From NCBI GenBank assembly GCA_947259165.1, contig CAMYKY010000004.1, positions 46,481 to 110,480 of the forward strand: DNA of 64,000 nt, given 5' to 3'. The DNA is from an uncultured Acidobacteriota bacterium (GTDB lineage Bacteria; Acidobacteriota; Vicinamibacteria; Marinacidobacterales; SMYC01). How positions within the stretch are numbered: the first letter of the stretch is position 1; the number at the start of each line of letters is the position of its first letter. Both the position numbers and the translations under genes were made by a program. Shown piece after piece: positions 31,578-42,454 of this stretch. Below the pieces are notes generated by a model. The model saw only the letters and a program-made list of their open reading frames with translations. It had not been told where the DNA came from and did not search any database.

Positions 31578-32755
31578 GCCGCTACCTGACCCCGCAGTCG
31601 ACGCGAGCTGAAACGCAGGAGCCTCACGAACGCATTCGGAATCCACGGCTTGTCCAATCGGCTGCCGTACGGAAGCGAAAGCTCCGCGGGCCGGTCTCGG
31701 CGAAGCTCACGCCAGCGTGAGAAAAGATTCTGATAACTTTTCACCCGCTCTCGAACGTCGAACTGTTCCAACACGAGCTGTCGGCATCGACCACCAAGAG
31801 TCTCAAGATGGTCGCGATCGCGGTCGAGCTCGATGACGGCGCGCGCGAACGCTGCGGCATCTCCTGCCGCTGGATGGTAGCCAGTAACGGCCTCTTGCAC
31901 CACTTCGGTAATTCCACCCGGCAAAAGGCTCACGACCGGCACCAGCCCGCTCGCCATGGTCTCGAGCAGGGAGACCGGGAATCCTTCAAAACGTGTGGGA
32001 AGTACGAACACGTCGTGCTCAGCAGCGAGCTCGAAAATATCGTCGTTCGCGTTAGGGACAACGTGTCGCATCGGCGCTTTCGGAGTCCACTCTTCCAACA
32101 GACGACGACGCTCCGGCCCATCGCCGACGAGCGTCCATTCCACTTCGACGCCGGCCTCGTCGAGCAACCGATCGATTTCGGGAAGATCGAAAATTCCTTT
32201 CTGCGAGGTCATGCGTCCGATGAACAAGAGCCGTAGCGGACCCGATGACGGCTGGCGAGAGGCTTCGGGAATCGGGATTCCATAGGGAAGATAGTGAATC
32301 GATTCGTGGCGATGAGGAAGCTCGCTGCGCAACCGGTCATAGAAGATTTTGCTATGCGCGATGAACCCATCGACCACGACCTCATGTCTCAACGCTAGCC
32401 CGAGATGATACTCGTCGTGAACGATCTGAACGATAGCCCGCTCCAAGTCATACGCGGTCGCTAGCGCGAGCTCGAGCCAGTCGTTCGCGACGACAACACC
32501 CCCGCCACCGGAGCCGACTTCGCTGCGCAGCCGTCGTAACACGGCATAAATGTTCTCGACGGGAAGACTGTACTCGAACGCTCGCTCGCGCTCGGCGCCG
32601 ACCGGCCGTGCCCATCGTGTATCCGCATCCACCCGGTTGTGCAATAGCAAGACCTCATGACGGAATCGGTCTGGATGGCGGAAGCGCACGAGGTTCGAGT
32701 TCAAACTCAACACGCCGCCGATTTTGTCGGGAACGATGTATAGGACGCCCTCCAC
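31571..32755 (-). CDS. Glycosyltransferase family 4
   Basis: LRLLFIGRMTSQKGIFDLPEIDRLL, PTRFEGFPVSLLETMASGLVPVVS. Confidence 0.9.
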   Translation of the reverse strand: MEGVLYIVPDKIGGVLSLNSNLVRFRHPDRFRHEVLLLHNRVDADTRWARPVGAERERAFEYSLPVENIYAVLRRLRSEVGSGGGGVVVANDWLELALATAYDLERAIVQIVHDEYHLGLALRHEVVVDGFIAHSKIFYDRLRSELPHRHESIHYLPYGIPIPEASRQPSSGPLRLLFIGRMTSQKGIFDLPEIDRLLDEAGVEVEWTLVGDGPERRRLLEEWTPKAPMRHVVPNANDDIFELAAEHDVFVLPTRFEGFPVSLLETMASGLVPVVSLLPGGITEVVQEAVTGYHPAAGDAAAFARAVIELDRDRDHLETLGGRCRQLVLEQFDVRERVKSYQNLFSRWRELRRDRPAELSLPYGSRLDKPWIPNAFVRLLRFSSRRLRGQVAAW

Positions 32756-32773
32756 CGATTGCTCCGTTCAACC

Positions 32774-33700
32774 TCAGGTGTCGAGCTCGGACCGGCACCA
32801 GGTGGCGAAACCGGCGAGCCCGTTCTCGAGGCTCGTCTCGGGCGTGAAACCCAAATTCTCGAGCTTAGAGATATCGGCCCTCCAGTTGCGCGGATTCCCC
32901 GTCGGCACCACGCCGTCGAACTCGGGCTCGGACTCGGCGCCGAGGGCGGTGACGATCTTGGCGGCCAAATCCTTGATGGCAATCTCGACACCGCTCGCGA
33001 CGTTGTAGACCTCGCCCGCCATCGCCGCTTTGTTCAAAACCGCCCTGGTCGCTCTAACAATATCCTTGACGTAAATGAAGTCGCGACTTTCCTCGCCCGT
33101 ACCTTTCAGGAGTAGCTTCCCTTCGGTGAGGATGCGGTAGCAGAGATCCCAAATCACCTGACGCCGCAGCCCCGGACCGTAGGCGGAGAAAATCCGAAGC
33201 GCTGTCGTCGGCATTGCGTAAATCGACGCGAACTCTTCGCACAATAGCTCGCACTGTCGTTTATGAAATCCGTACGGAGAAATCGGTTTGGTCGGCTCGA
33301 GCTCGCTCACGGGCAGAGTATTGGGCTCACCATAAACCGCAGCACTCGACAAGAAAATGAACTGGCAGCCCGGCGCGCGCCGCCGAAGCGCATCGAGGAG
33401 CTCGAACGTCACGACGGTCCCGCAGTGAAAATCGGCGCTCGGATCGTCGAATGACAAACCCACGGAAGCTCGTCCGGCGCAGTGAATCGCTGACTGGGGC
33501 CGATGCTCCGTGAGCACGTCCTCGAGATCGCGGTCCGGCAATCGCATTTGAACGTAACGCGTCAAGCTTGCAGTCGGCGCATTTTCTGGCGGCGCCATGT
33601 CGATGCCGATGACGTGCTTACCCTCGGAGCGAAGAGCTCGCGCCATGGCTCGCCCAATGAACCCGGCGGCGCCGGTCAACAAAACGGTCTCAGTCATCAC
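32774..33700 (-). CDS. NAD-dependent epimerase/dehydratase (extended SDR)
   Basis: VLLTGAAGFIGRAMARAL; YGFHKRQCE (YxxxK); RDFIYVKDIVRAT. Confidence 0.9.
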   Translation of the reverse strand: MMTETVLLTGAAGFIGRAMARALRSEGKHVIGIDMAPPENAPTASLTRYVQMRLPDRDLEDVLTEHRPQSAIHCAGRASVGLSFDDPSADFHCGTVVTFELLDALRRRAPGCQFIFLSSAAVYGEPNTLPVSELEPTKPISPYGFHKRQCELLCEEFASIYAMPTTALRIFSAYGPGLRRQVIWDLCYRILTEGKLLLKGTGEESRDFIYVKDIVRATRAVLNKAAMAGEVYNVASGVEIAIKDLAAKIVTALGAESEPEFDGVVPTGNPRNWRADISKLENLGFTPETSLENGLAGFATWCRSELDT

Positions 33701-33808
33701 AGTTTTGAAGGAGTGTTCTTTTCAGAGTACATCATCCGCCGATGCGAAACCACTTCCGATGTAGTATTCTTGAAACACACCTTCTTCACAAAAAAAACGA
33801 GCCAGACC

Positions 33809-34696
33809 GTGCCCATCGCAAACGGTGACGATGCCGTCACCTCCGAAACCAGCCTGCGTGCGCCCGAGCGCGGCACGACCAAGATCCATCTCGTCATCGA
33901 GCCCGGCAGTCGCGCGATCCGTGAAGAGCTGGGCGATCTTCTGCACTACCGTGACCTGCTCTACTTTCTGGTAAGGCGAGAAATCACCGTCCGCTACAAA
34001 CAAACGCTCCTAGGGGCGGCGTGGGCCGTGCTCCAGCCCTTCATGACGATGGTCGTGTTCAGTGTTTTCCTCGGCCGACTCGCCGGGTTACCGAGTGACA
34101 ACATCCCCTACCCCGTGTTCGCCTATCTCGGCCTGCTCCCGTGGACCTATTTTTCCGGCTCCGTGAGCCGTGCGAGCGCGAGCCTCGTCGGTAACGCCAG
34201 CCTTCTCGGCAAAGTCTATTTCCCGCGGGTCTTGATCCCATTGAGCTCTACTCTCGCCGCGCTCGTCGACTTTTGTATCGCTGCAACCGTTCTCGTCGGG
34301 CTCATGCTTTGGTACGGGCTTTGGCCGTCGGCGAGCGCACTCTTCTACATACCGCTCACCGCACTCACCGCGGTACTCGCGCTCGGCGTCGGCATGTGGC
34401 TCGCATCCATCAACGTGCAGTTTCGAGACGTTCAGCAAGCGACACCGTTCTTGCTACAGATCTGGATGTTCGCCACCCCGATTGTCTACCCCGGAAGCCT
34501 GGTGCCCGAGCGTTACCGCTTCATTTATGACCTCAACCCCATGTCCGGGATCATCACCGCGTACCGAGCGGCGGCGCTCGGGGAACCGATCCATTGGCAA
34601 TCCGTCGGCATCGCAGCGCTCGTCGCACTGGCGTTTCTGCTGACAGGTTGGTGGCAGTTCCGGCGGATGGACCGCCATTTTGCCGACATTGTGTGA
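33809..34696 (+). CDS. Polysaccharide ABC transporter permease (Wzm-like)
   Basis: REITVRYKQTLLGAAWAVLQPFMTMVVFSVFLG; GLLPWTYFSGSVSRASASLVGNASLLGKVYFPR. GTG start at 33809 inferred. Confidence 0.92.
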   Translation: MPIANGDDAVTSETSLRAPERGTTKIHLVIEPGSRAIREELGDLLHYRDLLYFLVRREITVRYKQTLLGAAWAVLQPFMTMVVFSVFLGRLAGLPSDNIPYPVFAYLGLLPWTYFSGSVSRASASLVGNASLLGKVYFPRVLIPLSSTLAALVDFCIAATVLVGLMLWYGLWPSASALFYIPLTALTAVLALGVGMWLASINVQFRDVQQATPFLLQIWMFATPIVYPGSLVPERYRFIYDLNPMSGIITAYRAAALGEPIHWQSVGIAALVALAFLLTGWWQFRRMDRHFADIV

Positions 34697-34699
34697 ATC

Positions 34700-36025
34700 G
34701 TGACTCAGCCCATCATCCGTAGCGAGAACCTCTCCAAGCGATACCGCGTGGGTGGAGCTCCGCGCCGTCACGCAGACTTTCGCGAAGCATTCGACAACTT
34801 GCTGCGCGCCCCGCTGCGTCGGCTGCGATCGATGCGGATCGAACCTTCGTGCGAAGAGGAGACCTTCTGGGCAGTCCGCAATCTCGACTTTGAAATCGCT
34901 CCGGGTGAGATTCTCGGGATCATCGGCCGCAACGGCGCCGGCAAGAGTACGTTGCTCAAGATTCTTTCGCGAATTACAGCACCGACAGAAGGCCGGATCG
35001 AGCTTCGCGGCAGAGTGGCAAGCTTGCTCGAGGTTGGCACGGGGTTTCATCCTGATCTCACCGGACGCGACAACATCTATCTAAACGGAACCTTTCTTGG
35101 CATGAGGAAGAAGGAGATCGATCGCAAATTCGACGAGATCCTCGACTTCGCCGAAGTAGAGCGCTTCATCGATACGCCGGTGAAGCGATATTCGAGCGGC
35201 ATGTACGTTCGACTGGCGTTCGCGGTCGCGGCTCATCTCGAGCCTGAGATTCTCCTCGTCGACGAGGTCCTTGCCGTTGGCGATGCCAACTTCCAGCGCA
35301 AGTGCCTCGGCAAGCTCGGCGACATCGCGGAGACTGGCCGGACCGTCGTCTTCGTCAGCCACAACCTCGCCGCCGTCCAACGGCTTTGCCGCAGGGCCAT
35401 ACTCTTACGACAGGGACGCATCGCCGATCAGGGGCCCGTCGGCGACGTCGTCAAAGAGTACCTCCGCGTCTCAGCCGAGGAAGTCTCCGTGTCCCAGTTT
35501 CGCACCGACGCCCGACGCGGCACGGGCTGGGCCCGCATCATCGATACGAAGTTGGTAGACGACGATGGAAACGCCATTGGTTCGCGCGCATGCGATCAAG
35601 CCCTCAACCTAGTCGTCGATGTCGAGACCACCGAAGGGCACGGCACTCAGACGCTCCGGGGGTTGGTTCTCGAGCTGATGTTCGTTTCGGACGAAGGGCA
35701 CCCGGTCACGAGTGTCATGAACGTGGACGACGGCGCCGCCGAGTTTCCGAGCACCAACCGCTGTCGGCTGCGAGTGCGAATCCCGAGTCCTACATTCATG
35801 CCCGGTCGCTACCGGCTCGGGCTCTTTCTCGGTATCCCATTCCTCCAGCACGTCGATGATATCGATAACGCCCTGAGCTTCGAGATTCTCCCCCCCGAAA
35901 TGCCGTGGCGACCGTACGAGCTGCATCCGAGTCGAGGCGTCGTGTGTGTCAAAGCAGAGTGGGAGTGTGAGCCGAACCCTTCTTTGACACGAAAACACGA
36001 AGAGACGGTCGGAGGAAGACAGTAG
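34700..36025 (+). CDS. Polysaccharide ABC transporter ATP-binding protein (Wzt-like) with C-terminal glycan-binding-type domain
   Basis: GRNGAGKSTLLKILSR, YSSGMYVRLAFAVA, LLVDEVLAVGD; ~160-aa Wzt_C-like extension. Confidence 0.93.
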   Translation: MTQPIIRSENLSKRYRVGGAPRRHADFREAFDNLLRAPLRRLRSMRIEPSCEEETFWAVRNLDFEIAPGEILGIIGRNGAGKSTLLKILSRITAPTEGRIELRGRVASLLEVGTGFHPDLTGRDNIYLNGTFLGMRKKEIDRKFDEILDFAEVERFIDTPVKRYSSGMYVRLAFAVAAHLEPEILLVDEVLAVGDANFQRKCLGKLGDIAETGRTVVFVSHNLAAVQRLCRRAILLRQGRIADQGPVGDVVKEYLRVSAEEVSVSQFRTDARRGTGWARIIDTKLVDDDGNAIGSRACDQALNLVVDVETTEGHGTQTLRGLVLELMFVSDEGHPVTSVMNVDDGAAEFPSTNRCRLRVRIPSPTFMPGRYRLGLFLGIPFLQHVDDIDNALSFEILPPEMPWRPYELHPSRGVVCVKAEWECEPNPSLTRKHEETVGGRQ

Positions 36026-36088
36026 TCACACTCGACGTCACCTCCGAGTGGATTCTCGGACGGCGACCGTAGGGCTCAGCCGGGGCCC

Positions 36089-36910
36089 TCAGCTGCGGAT
36101 GGCGAGGCCGACGCCGAAGCCGAGATCACGAAACTCCCACGTGCGGAACATCGGGTTCGTCACAACCACGTTGTTCCACACCGCGGCGAGCTCGGGGTGG
36201 TGAGGGTGAGAGATGTCATCGAAAACGAGGACCCCTCCGCGTTTGAGCCGCGGTATGACGGTATTGAGGTCTTCGCTCGCTCCTTGCTCGGTGTGATCTC
36301 CGTCAACGGTAATCAGGTCGAAAAACAGATCCGGATGCTCCAGAAAATATCGCGGGACGGTCTCATGGCTCGATCCCGATACCAGCTCGAGCGTTCCTTT
36401 CATCCCGAGTCTTCCGATCTCCTCGCGAACAAAGTCGGGGCCAGGGTTGGGCATCCCGGCATAGTCCTGCAGCCAAAGATCAAAGCCAACGATATGACAA
36501 TCGGTGCAGGCGTCGGCGACAACGGCCATGCTACGTCCGCGTCGAACGCCGATTTCGAGATAGCTCTCCGGCCGCAGCAACTGACTCGACGCACTCAAAA
36601 CGCTGAGGATGTCAGCGTAGACCCAGGAGCCACCGTAACGAGTCAGCCCCTCCCGGTAGTAGCTCGTGACGAATTGCTGGTAGTCGTCGGAGTCGAGCTT
36701 GCCGAGAAGATCGACAACGCCTTCTAGAGTCGCTTTGTCAGTCGCAAGTCTCCCCACCGTCGCTGGACTCAAGAGAATCGGGTCATACCAGTCGGCGCCG
36801 TTGTCTCTGGTGAAGCCAGCGCGAGCAGAGAAAGGAACAGCGGGCGCAGCCGGTCCTCGCAAGGCGTTTTTCACTCGCGCGACCGCCGAGCGCGCTGCCC
36901 GTAGTCTCAC
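36089..36910 (-). CDS. Class I SAM-dependent methyltransferase (Methyltransf_24-like)
   Basis: SYLEIGVRRGRSMAVVADA; DLITVDGDHTEQGASEDLNTVIPRLKRGGVLVFDDI. Confidence 0.8.
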   Translation of the reverse strand: MRLRAARSAVARVKNALRGPAAPAVPFSARAGFTRDNGADWYDPILLSPATVGRLATDKATLEGVVDLLGKLDSDDYQQFVTSYYREGLTRYGGSWVYADILSVLSASSQLLRPESYLEIGVRRGRSMAVVADACTDCHIVGFDLWLQDYAGMPNPGPDFVREEIGRLGMKGTLELVSGSSHETVPRYFLEHPDLFFDLITVDGDHTEQGASEDLNTVIPRLKRGGVLVFDDISHPHHPELAAVWNNVVVTNPMFRTWEFRDLGFGVGLAIRS

Positions 36911-37137
36911 GAACCCTTTCTCCTAGTGTGCGTCACTGCGTTTCAGAATACAGGACGAACTGGCATTGCACCACTGCGTTGACGAATCGAAGGACTGTGG
37001 TGACCCGCCGACTGCGTTTCCCTGAATCGTTCGACCGATCGCGTGCATCGTCACTACTTTCGGTCACGAATCCATGCGCCCCGCGAGCGAGACCGTTTCT
37101 AACAGCTCAACGACAGGACGCGGACGGAGCCAAGCGA

Positions 37138-38208
37138 TCACCCACTAGCTTCGATCCCAAGCGCCGACTCCAAACGTTCGCGAAAGTGCGCACTGGTGAA
37201 GCATCGCTCGAACCGCTTGCGTCCTCGCGCTCCCATCTCGGCGCGACGATCGGATTGGTGGAAGAGCTCGGCGAGGTTTCGGGTAAGCGCGGCACCATCG
37301 TGCGGGTCGACGATGAATCCGGTCGTTCCGTTCTCGATTATCTCTGACGCTGCGCCCACGCCGCCAATACACGCTTTCGAAGCCCGCATCGCTTCGAGAA
37401 AGACGAGGCCGAAGCCTTCGTTGACGCTCGGCATGACGAAGAACGAGCACCGAGCGTACAATCGCTCGAGCTCCTCATCCGACACGGACCCGGTGAACTT
37501 GACGACGTTTGAGAGGCCAAGCTCCTTCGATTTCTCGGCCAAACGCTCGCGATCGTCACCGTCACCCACGATCATCAGTTTGGCCTGTGGCGCCGCGTCG
37601 ATGACGTCGACCCAAACATCCAGGAGCACGTCATGGCCCTTGTAACGCTCCGATGACGCCATCCGTCCGACGATGAGAGCGAAGCCGTCATCGCCGAGCT
37701 GACCAGAGTCTGCCCGATCAGCCCGATCAGGAAGACCCGAGTGGCACACCAGCGTCTTCTCGAAGCCAGGATTCACACGATCGAAAGCGCGCGCGGAATG
37801 GGCCGACACACACAAGAGTCGCTCTGCGACGCGAAACGCTCGAGCTTGCAGGGCGCTCAGCGGTTTCCAAATCTCAATCCCGTGAAGAACATGAAAGATC
37901 CGGGCCCTTCGGGCGCGAAGCGGGAGGCACAGCGGAGCGAGATGCGCGTGCATGACTACCACGGTTAAATCTCGACAATCTCGTAGTAAGCTCGCGAGCG
38001 ACCACGTCGCGATCCGCGCTTTGGCACCCCCGGCTCCACGAACGGAGAAACTTTTCTCGCCAACTTCCAAAACAGTGCCGGGCTCTTCAGATAACGACCA
38101 GATCTCGACGTCACCCCCGAGCTCGGAAATGGCGATCGCGACGCGACGCGTCAACGACGCAATACCATCCCTGCCGCCCGCACTCGGAGTCAAAATCAAA
38201 TAGCGCAT
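37138..38208 (-). CDS. Glycosyltransferase family 4
   Basis: LIVGRMASSERYKGHDVLLDVW; PSVNEGFGLVFLEAMRASKACIGG. Confidence 0.9.
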   Translation of the reverse strand: MRYLILTPSAGGRDGIASLTRRVAIAISELGGDVEIWSLSEEPGTVLEVGEKSFSVRGAGGAKARIATWSLASLLRDCRDLTVVVMHAHLAPLCLPLRARRARIFHVLHGIEIWKPLSALQARAFRVAERLLCVSAHSARAFDRVNPGFEKTLVCHSGLPDRADRADSGQLGDDGFALIVGRMASSERYKGHDVLLDVWVDVIDAAPQAKLMIVGDGDDRERLAEKSKELGLSNVVKFTGSVSDEELERLYARCSFFVMPSVNEGFGLVFLEAMRASKACIGGVGAASEIIENGTTGFIVDPHDGAALTRNLAELFHQSDRRAEMGARGRKRFERCFTSAHFRERLESALGIEASG

Positions 38209-38217
38209 GAGCAGACG

Positions 38218-39366
38218 TCACGCCACCACGCGCTGGTATTGTGCCGACATCTCTCGACCGATCACAGACCACCGATACCGATCTCCTACGAGCTTCCGAC
38301 CGCGTTCTCCCATCGCAACCGCCTGCGCGTGACTCCGAAGCACCTTCAGAATCGCTTCGGCAATCTCCTCGGCACTCTGCGGAACCCAAAACCCCGCCTG
38401 CTCGATCTCGACTTCTTTCCACGGACAGGTTAGCGTGGTCACCACCGGCGTTCCCATGGCCATGGCCTCCACAACGCTCATCCCGAAGCTCTCCGAGTCC
38501 GAGCACGACACCAGGACATCCGCCTCCGACAGCAGCGCCCACTTGTCGTCTGCCGTCACCGTGCCGATCCATTCGACGGCCCGCGGATCGGTTGCCTGTC
38601 GGATCAGCTCTCCCGCGTCGAGCCCGTCCTGGGGCCCAGCAAGAATGAGTCGCGCGTTGCCCTTCACGGCTCGTACGATTTCGAACGCAGACAACACCAG
38701 GTCGAGACGCTTCATCGGGTGCAACCGTCCGAGAAAAACGACGAGGCCCTCATCCACGGTCAAGCCGAGGCGCTCACGAAAACGAGCGGACGGTGCGCTC
38801 GACGGCGGTGAGACTCCGTTGGGCAAGCGAACGATCCGGGGCCCGAGCGACAGCCGCTCCAGGTTTTCCTCCTCGTCGAACGAAGTCGCGTGTAGAAGCG
38901 CAGCGTTACGCAGGTACTTCCGCTCCCACATCCAGTACCCGAGCTGTTTTCGCCAACGGTGATGCGCCAACGAACCTGCATCCAGCATGCCGCGGGGCGA
39001 GACCACGAACGGGACGCCCGCGCGCTGGCACTCCCAAGCCGCAATCCAAGCGGGAAAGCTCCACAGGCCGTGCAGGTGTACCAGCTCGACGCTCGGCAAT
39101 GCTTGGCGCAAAGCGACGGACAAGCCAGTCGCGTTGAAGTAGCGCCGCGGGAAGCCGAGCGGCAAATAGCGAACGGGAATGCCTTCGTATTCTCCCCGTT
39201 GAACCACATCGCTCGAGATCTCCTCGTCGCCGTCAGCCGTCGTCGTAAGAACCTTCACGTCGATTCCGGCCGAGCGCAGCCCGTGGCAGAGCCCGAGAAT
39301 GCTCTGCGGCGGTCCGCCATAGCGAAAAGCCGGCGCGAAGTACGGTGTGACGTGAAGAGCTCTCAC
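38218..39366 (-). CDS. Glycosyltransferase family 4
   Basis: FAPAFRYGGPPQSILGLCHGL; VVFLGRLHPMKRLDLVLSAF; SCSDSESFGMSVVEAMAMGTPVV. Confidence 0.9.
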   Translation of the reverse strand: MRALHVTPYFAPAFRYGGPPQSILGLCHGLRSAGIDVKVLTTTADGDEEISSDVVQRGEYEGIPVRYLPLGFPRRYFNATGLSVALRQALPSVELVHLHGLWSFPAWIAAWECQRAGVPFVVSPRGMLDAGSLAHHRWRKQLGYWMWERKYLRNAALLHATSFDEEENLERLSLGPRIVRLPNGVSPPSSAPSARFRERLGLTVDEGLVVFLGRLHPMKRLDLVLSAFEIVRAVKGNARLILAGPQDGLDAGELIRQATDPRAVEWIGTVTADDKWALLSEADVLVSCSDSESFGMSVVEAMAMGTPVVTTLTCPWKEVEIEQAGFWVPQSAEEIAEAILKVLRSHAQAVAMGERGRKLVGDRYRWSVIGREMSAQYQRVVA

Positions 39367-39537
39367 CTGGATCCCGGCCTCATCAATCCCTCGTCGGAAA
39401 ATATCAATCTGCGGATCGTCGGTAGGCGAGCGTCAGGGCTCGGCCGGAGAGCTCCTTGGAACGACGTGGCTTGCGAACGGATCCAAGAGCTACGTCGCAA
39501 CCACCAAGAGCGAGCACTAGTCGACTGTAACGGTCCA

Positions 39538-41004
39538 CTAGGCGCTCCGCCGTTCGCGCGCTGCGATTCCGGCACGCTCTCTTGCTTTTTTCCGCAGCAG
39601 TGCACGATCTAGCACGATGACGAGAGCACCGATGGACAGAAAAAGGGTCAATGAGGTGCCAAGGGTTTTGATCCACGAACGCTCGAACAAATAGAGCGAG
39701 AGCCAGAAGACCACACACGCCAACCCCACGGCGAGCTCGTGATGGTAGACGACTCGAAACACGGTTCGATACGCGACCCCCATGACTACGCCGAAAAGCA
39801 GAGCAGGCGCGAACATCCACGGCAACCCGAAATCAATGTAGGACTCCGCGGCATAGCCGAACGCGATGCTCGTTCCCTCTTCCGTGCTAGCGACGAAGAT
39901 ACCGGAATACTTTCTGACCATCTCGCTATCGGATGGAAGGGCGCCTTTATTGGGAAAGAGTATTCGCGGTGTCACGATGTGCCGAACCGCAGCTCGCAAA
40001 ATGGCTCCCGACGCGTGCGGCAAAACATCCGGAACTCGAGCGATGGCGAGGGCCGGATAATAGATCGCCCATAGCCGTTCGACTAGACGATCGAGGTCGT
40101 CGACGACCGTGCTCACGTCACCTCCGAGCCACTCCGAAGACAGCTCCCCGACTCGTCCGAGCCTCTCGATTCGTGAATCCGCGAGCTCCCCCGCATCGAT
40201 CTCCGAACGATACACCGTTCTGATTCCGATCCAAGTTAGACCGGTTGCGCCAATGAGGCCCGCAACCGCAACGATGCGCAGCCAATGATTAATCGAGCGC
40301 GGTCGGAATACCTCGAGAAGCGCTAACGCTGCGAGCATCAGCGGTTCGCGGAACCCTGCAAAATATCCGGTAAATCCCAGTATCAGCTCGATGAGCAAGA
40401 ACCCGACGAACCATTGCCAACGAAAGCGGTTTCGCACCAGACGCCGAAAAATCAGAAACAAGACGCCCAGACGAACGAACCCCAGCGCGAGAAGAGCTTG
40501 AGCGAAACCAGAGATGCTCCAAGCCATCTGCAGCAGGATCGCATTCGCTAACGAGCTGGCCACGTAGCCCACCATCAACGTCCGCCAAGTCACTGTAAAC
40601 GAACCGAGCTCGACCGGATTTCGGATTCGAAAGCGCGCTAGCTTCAACCCGATGGCGAGCCCAACGCTCAGCGCGCCGACGCAGCCCAAGCCAATGAGCA
40701 CCATCGGACGATAATCGCTCGCGTAGTGAGCCTCGAGCTCGCGGCCAGCGAGCGCAAGGTAGTAAACCCCGCAGGTGACCTGAAACCACTGGAAACTCAT
40801 CGCCAGGGGCAACACCGGCGGTTCTCGCTCGTCAGAAAGAAGAAACCAAATCAGCCACAGCACGACGAGCCCCGCCCCCGCGATCCAGTCGGCAGCGACT
40901 CCCGCAGCCAAGACGGCTGTGCAAATGGCGAGGATCGGCGCGACATGCCGAGGCAGCGCAGCCGTCGACGCCGCGCGGCGGCGCGCGGATGGACGCCTCG
41001 ACAT
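39538..41004 (-). CDS. Multi-TM O-antigen/EPS polymerase-like (Wzy-like) protein
   Basis: About 10-12 hydrophobic segments; in EPS locus. ATG at 41004 chosen; the longer ORF N-terminus is not protein-like. Confidence 0.65.
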   Translation of the reverse strand: MSRRPSARRRAASTAALPRHVAPILAICTAVLAAGVAADWIAGAGLVVLWLIWFLLSDEREPPVLPLAMSFQWFQVTCGVYYLALAGRELEAHYASDYRPMVLIGLGCVGALSVGLAIGLKLARFRIRNPVELGSFTVTWRTLMVGYVASSLANAILLQMAWSISGFAQALLALGFVRLGVLFLIFRRLVRNRFRWQWFVGFLLIELILGFTGYFAGFREPLMLAALALLEVFRPRSINHWLRIVAVAGLIGATGLTWIGIRTVYRSEIDAGELADSRIERLGRVGELSSEWLGGDVSTVVDDLDRLVERLWAIYYPALAIARVPDVLPHASGAILRAAVRHIVTPRILFPNKGALPSDSEMVRKYSGIFVASTEEGTSIAFGYAAESYIDFGLPWMFAPALLFGVVMGVAYRTVFRVVYHHELAVGLACVVFWLSLYLFERSWIKTLGTSLTLFLSIGALVIVLDRALLRKKARERAGIAARERRSA

Positions 41005-41115
41005 GGGCAAGGCGTTCTCTTGAGAGAGCGTCACCGTCGTCAATACTCCGATCGATGTTTGTGTTTTGATCAAGTTTAACGCTATTCTCGCTCTACGTCT
41101 TCCCAACATCGTTCG

Positions 41116-42447
41116 ATGAAAATCCTGCACGCTCTGGGCTGGTATTTCCCCGAGACACTCGGAGGTACCGAAATCTACGTCAAGGCACTCGCCGACCGGC
41201 AAAAAGCGAATCGACACGACGTCGAAATCGCGGTGCCGAAGCCCGGCGCACCGCAAACCGAGCCCACCCACTTCGACGGAATCCCCGTCCTTCGGTATCC
41301 AACACCACAAACACCGACACGGGATGAGGCTCAAGGGCGCTTGGAGGCTCGCGGCAGCGAACACTTTCGGAACTACTTGGAGGCATCGCGACCCGACATC
41401 CTTCACGTCCATACGCTCACGACCGGACTCGGCGTTCACGAGCTCGAACGAGCGAGCGAGCTAGGCATCAAGACGGTGGTCACCAACCATCTCGGTAGCG
41501 TCGGTTTCTTGTGCCAGCGCGGAACGCTGATGCGTTGGGGTGAACACCCCTGCGATGGAGTCGTCCAGGAATCGAAGTGTGCTGCGTGTGAACTGCAGAA
41601 TCGAGGCTTCTCCAAAGCCGCAGCTTGGACGGTAGCACTCGCGGGTCAGTTTTCGGGCTCTCTCGGGTCCAGGCTCCCAGGCAAGATCGGTACGGCTATG
41701 GGCATGACGCATCTGATCGCCCACAATCAAACTCTCCAGCACCGGATGCTCGAAACGGTCGACCGCTTCGTACTCCTCAACCGAGCGGCCCGGGAGGTCG
41801 TCGTCCAGAACGGGGGCGATCCGAAAAAGCTAGATCTCAACTATCTCGGTCTGAGCCATCAAGACTCGCGTCGAAAGCCCTCTCCCGCAGAGCTGCCAAC
41901 AAAACGCCCGGTGACTCTCGGCTACTTGGGGCGCTTTATCGCCATCAAGGGAGTTCTCGATCTAGCTCGTGCCGTCGCCTCACTGCCTAAAGAGCTCGCT
42001 TTTCGTCTGGTGATCCGGGCTCCCTTCGATGACGAAGCAACACAGGTGCGCAAGCGCTTCGATGCGATCGCTGGAAACGATGCCCGCATCGACTTCGCAC
42101 CTGCCGTCCCGCCCGACCAGGTCCCCGAGGTGCTGACGAGCTACGACGTTTTGTGCGTGCCCTCCGTCTGGTTCGAAAACGGTCCGACCGTCGTGAGCGA
42201 GTCCCACGCTGTTGGAACTCCGGTCATCGGCACGCGAATCGGCGCAATGCCAGAGCTCATCGAAGATGGTGTCAACGGGGCGCTGACGGATCCCGGCGAT
42301 TGGAAAGCGCTCGCCGACATCCTTGGTGGCATTGTCGCCAAGCCGAACGCGACCATCGACGTATGGCGCGATGCGCTGCCGCCGGCGCGAACGATGAACG
42401 CCGTCGCCGAGGACTACGAAGCCCTGTACCGAGAGGTCCTCGATTAG
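41116..42447 (+). CDS. Glycosyltransferase family 4
   Basis: ALGWYFPETLGGTEIYVKALADRQ; LGYLGRFIAIKGVLDLARA; GPTVVSESHAVGTPVIGTRIGAMPE. Confidence 0.92.
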   Translation: MKILHALGWYFPETLGGTEIYVKALADRQKANRHDVEIAVPKPGAPQTEPTHFDGIPVLRYPTPQTPTRDEAQGRLEARGSEHFRNYLEASRPDILHVHTLTTGLGVHELERASELGIKTVVTNHLGSVGFLCQRGTLMRWGEHPCDGVVQESKCAACELQNRGFSKAAAWTVALAGQFSGSLGSRLPGKIGTAMGMTHLIAHNQTLQHRMLETVDRFVLLNRAAREVVVQNGGDPKKLDLNYLGLSHQDSRRKPSPAELPTKRPVTLGYLGRFIAIKGVLDLARAVASLPKELAFRLVIRAPFDDEATQVRKRFDAIAGNDARIDFAPAVPPDQVPEVLTSYDVLCVPSVWFENGPTVVSESHAVGTPVIGTRIGAMPELIEDGVNGALTDPGDWKALADILGGIVAKPNATIDVWRDALPPARTMNAVAEDYEALYREVLD

Positions 42448-42454
42448 GAGCCCG

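Noticed and set aside
36969-36990. TGGCATTGCACCACTGC as a sigma-54 promoter
   Set aside because: Wrong GG-GC spacing and wrong strand for the neighbouring genes.
41005-41439. N-terminal 145-residue extension of the Wzy-like ORF
   Set aside because: Composition is not protein-like and it covers the divergent promoter region and the 5' part of the 41116 glycosyltransferase.
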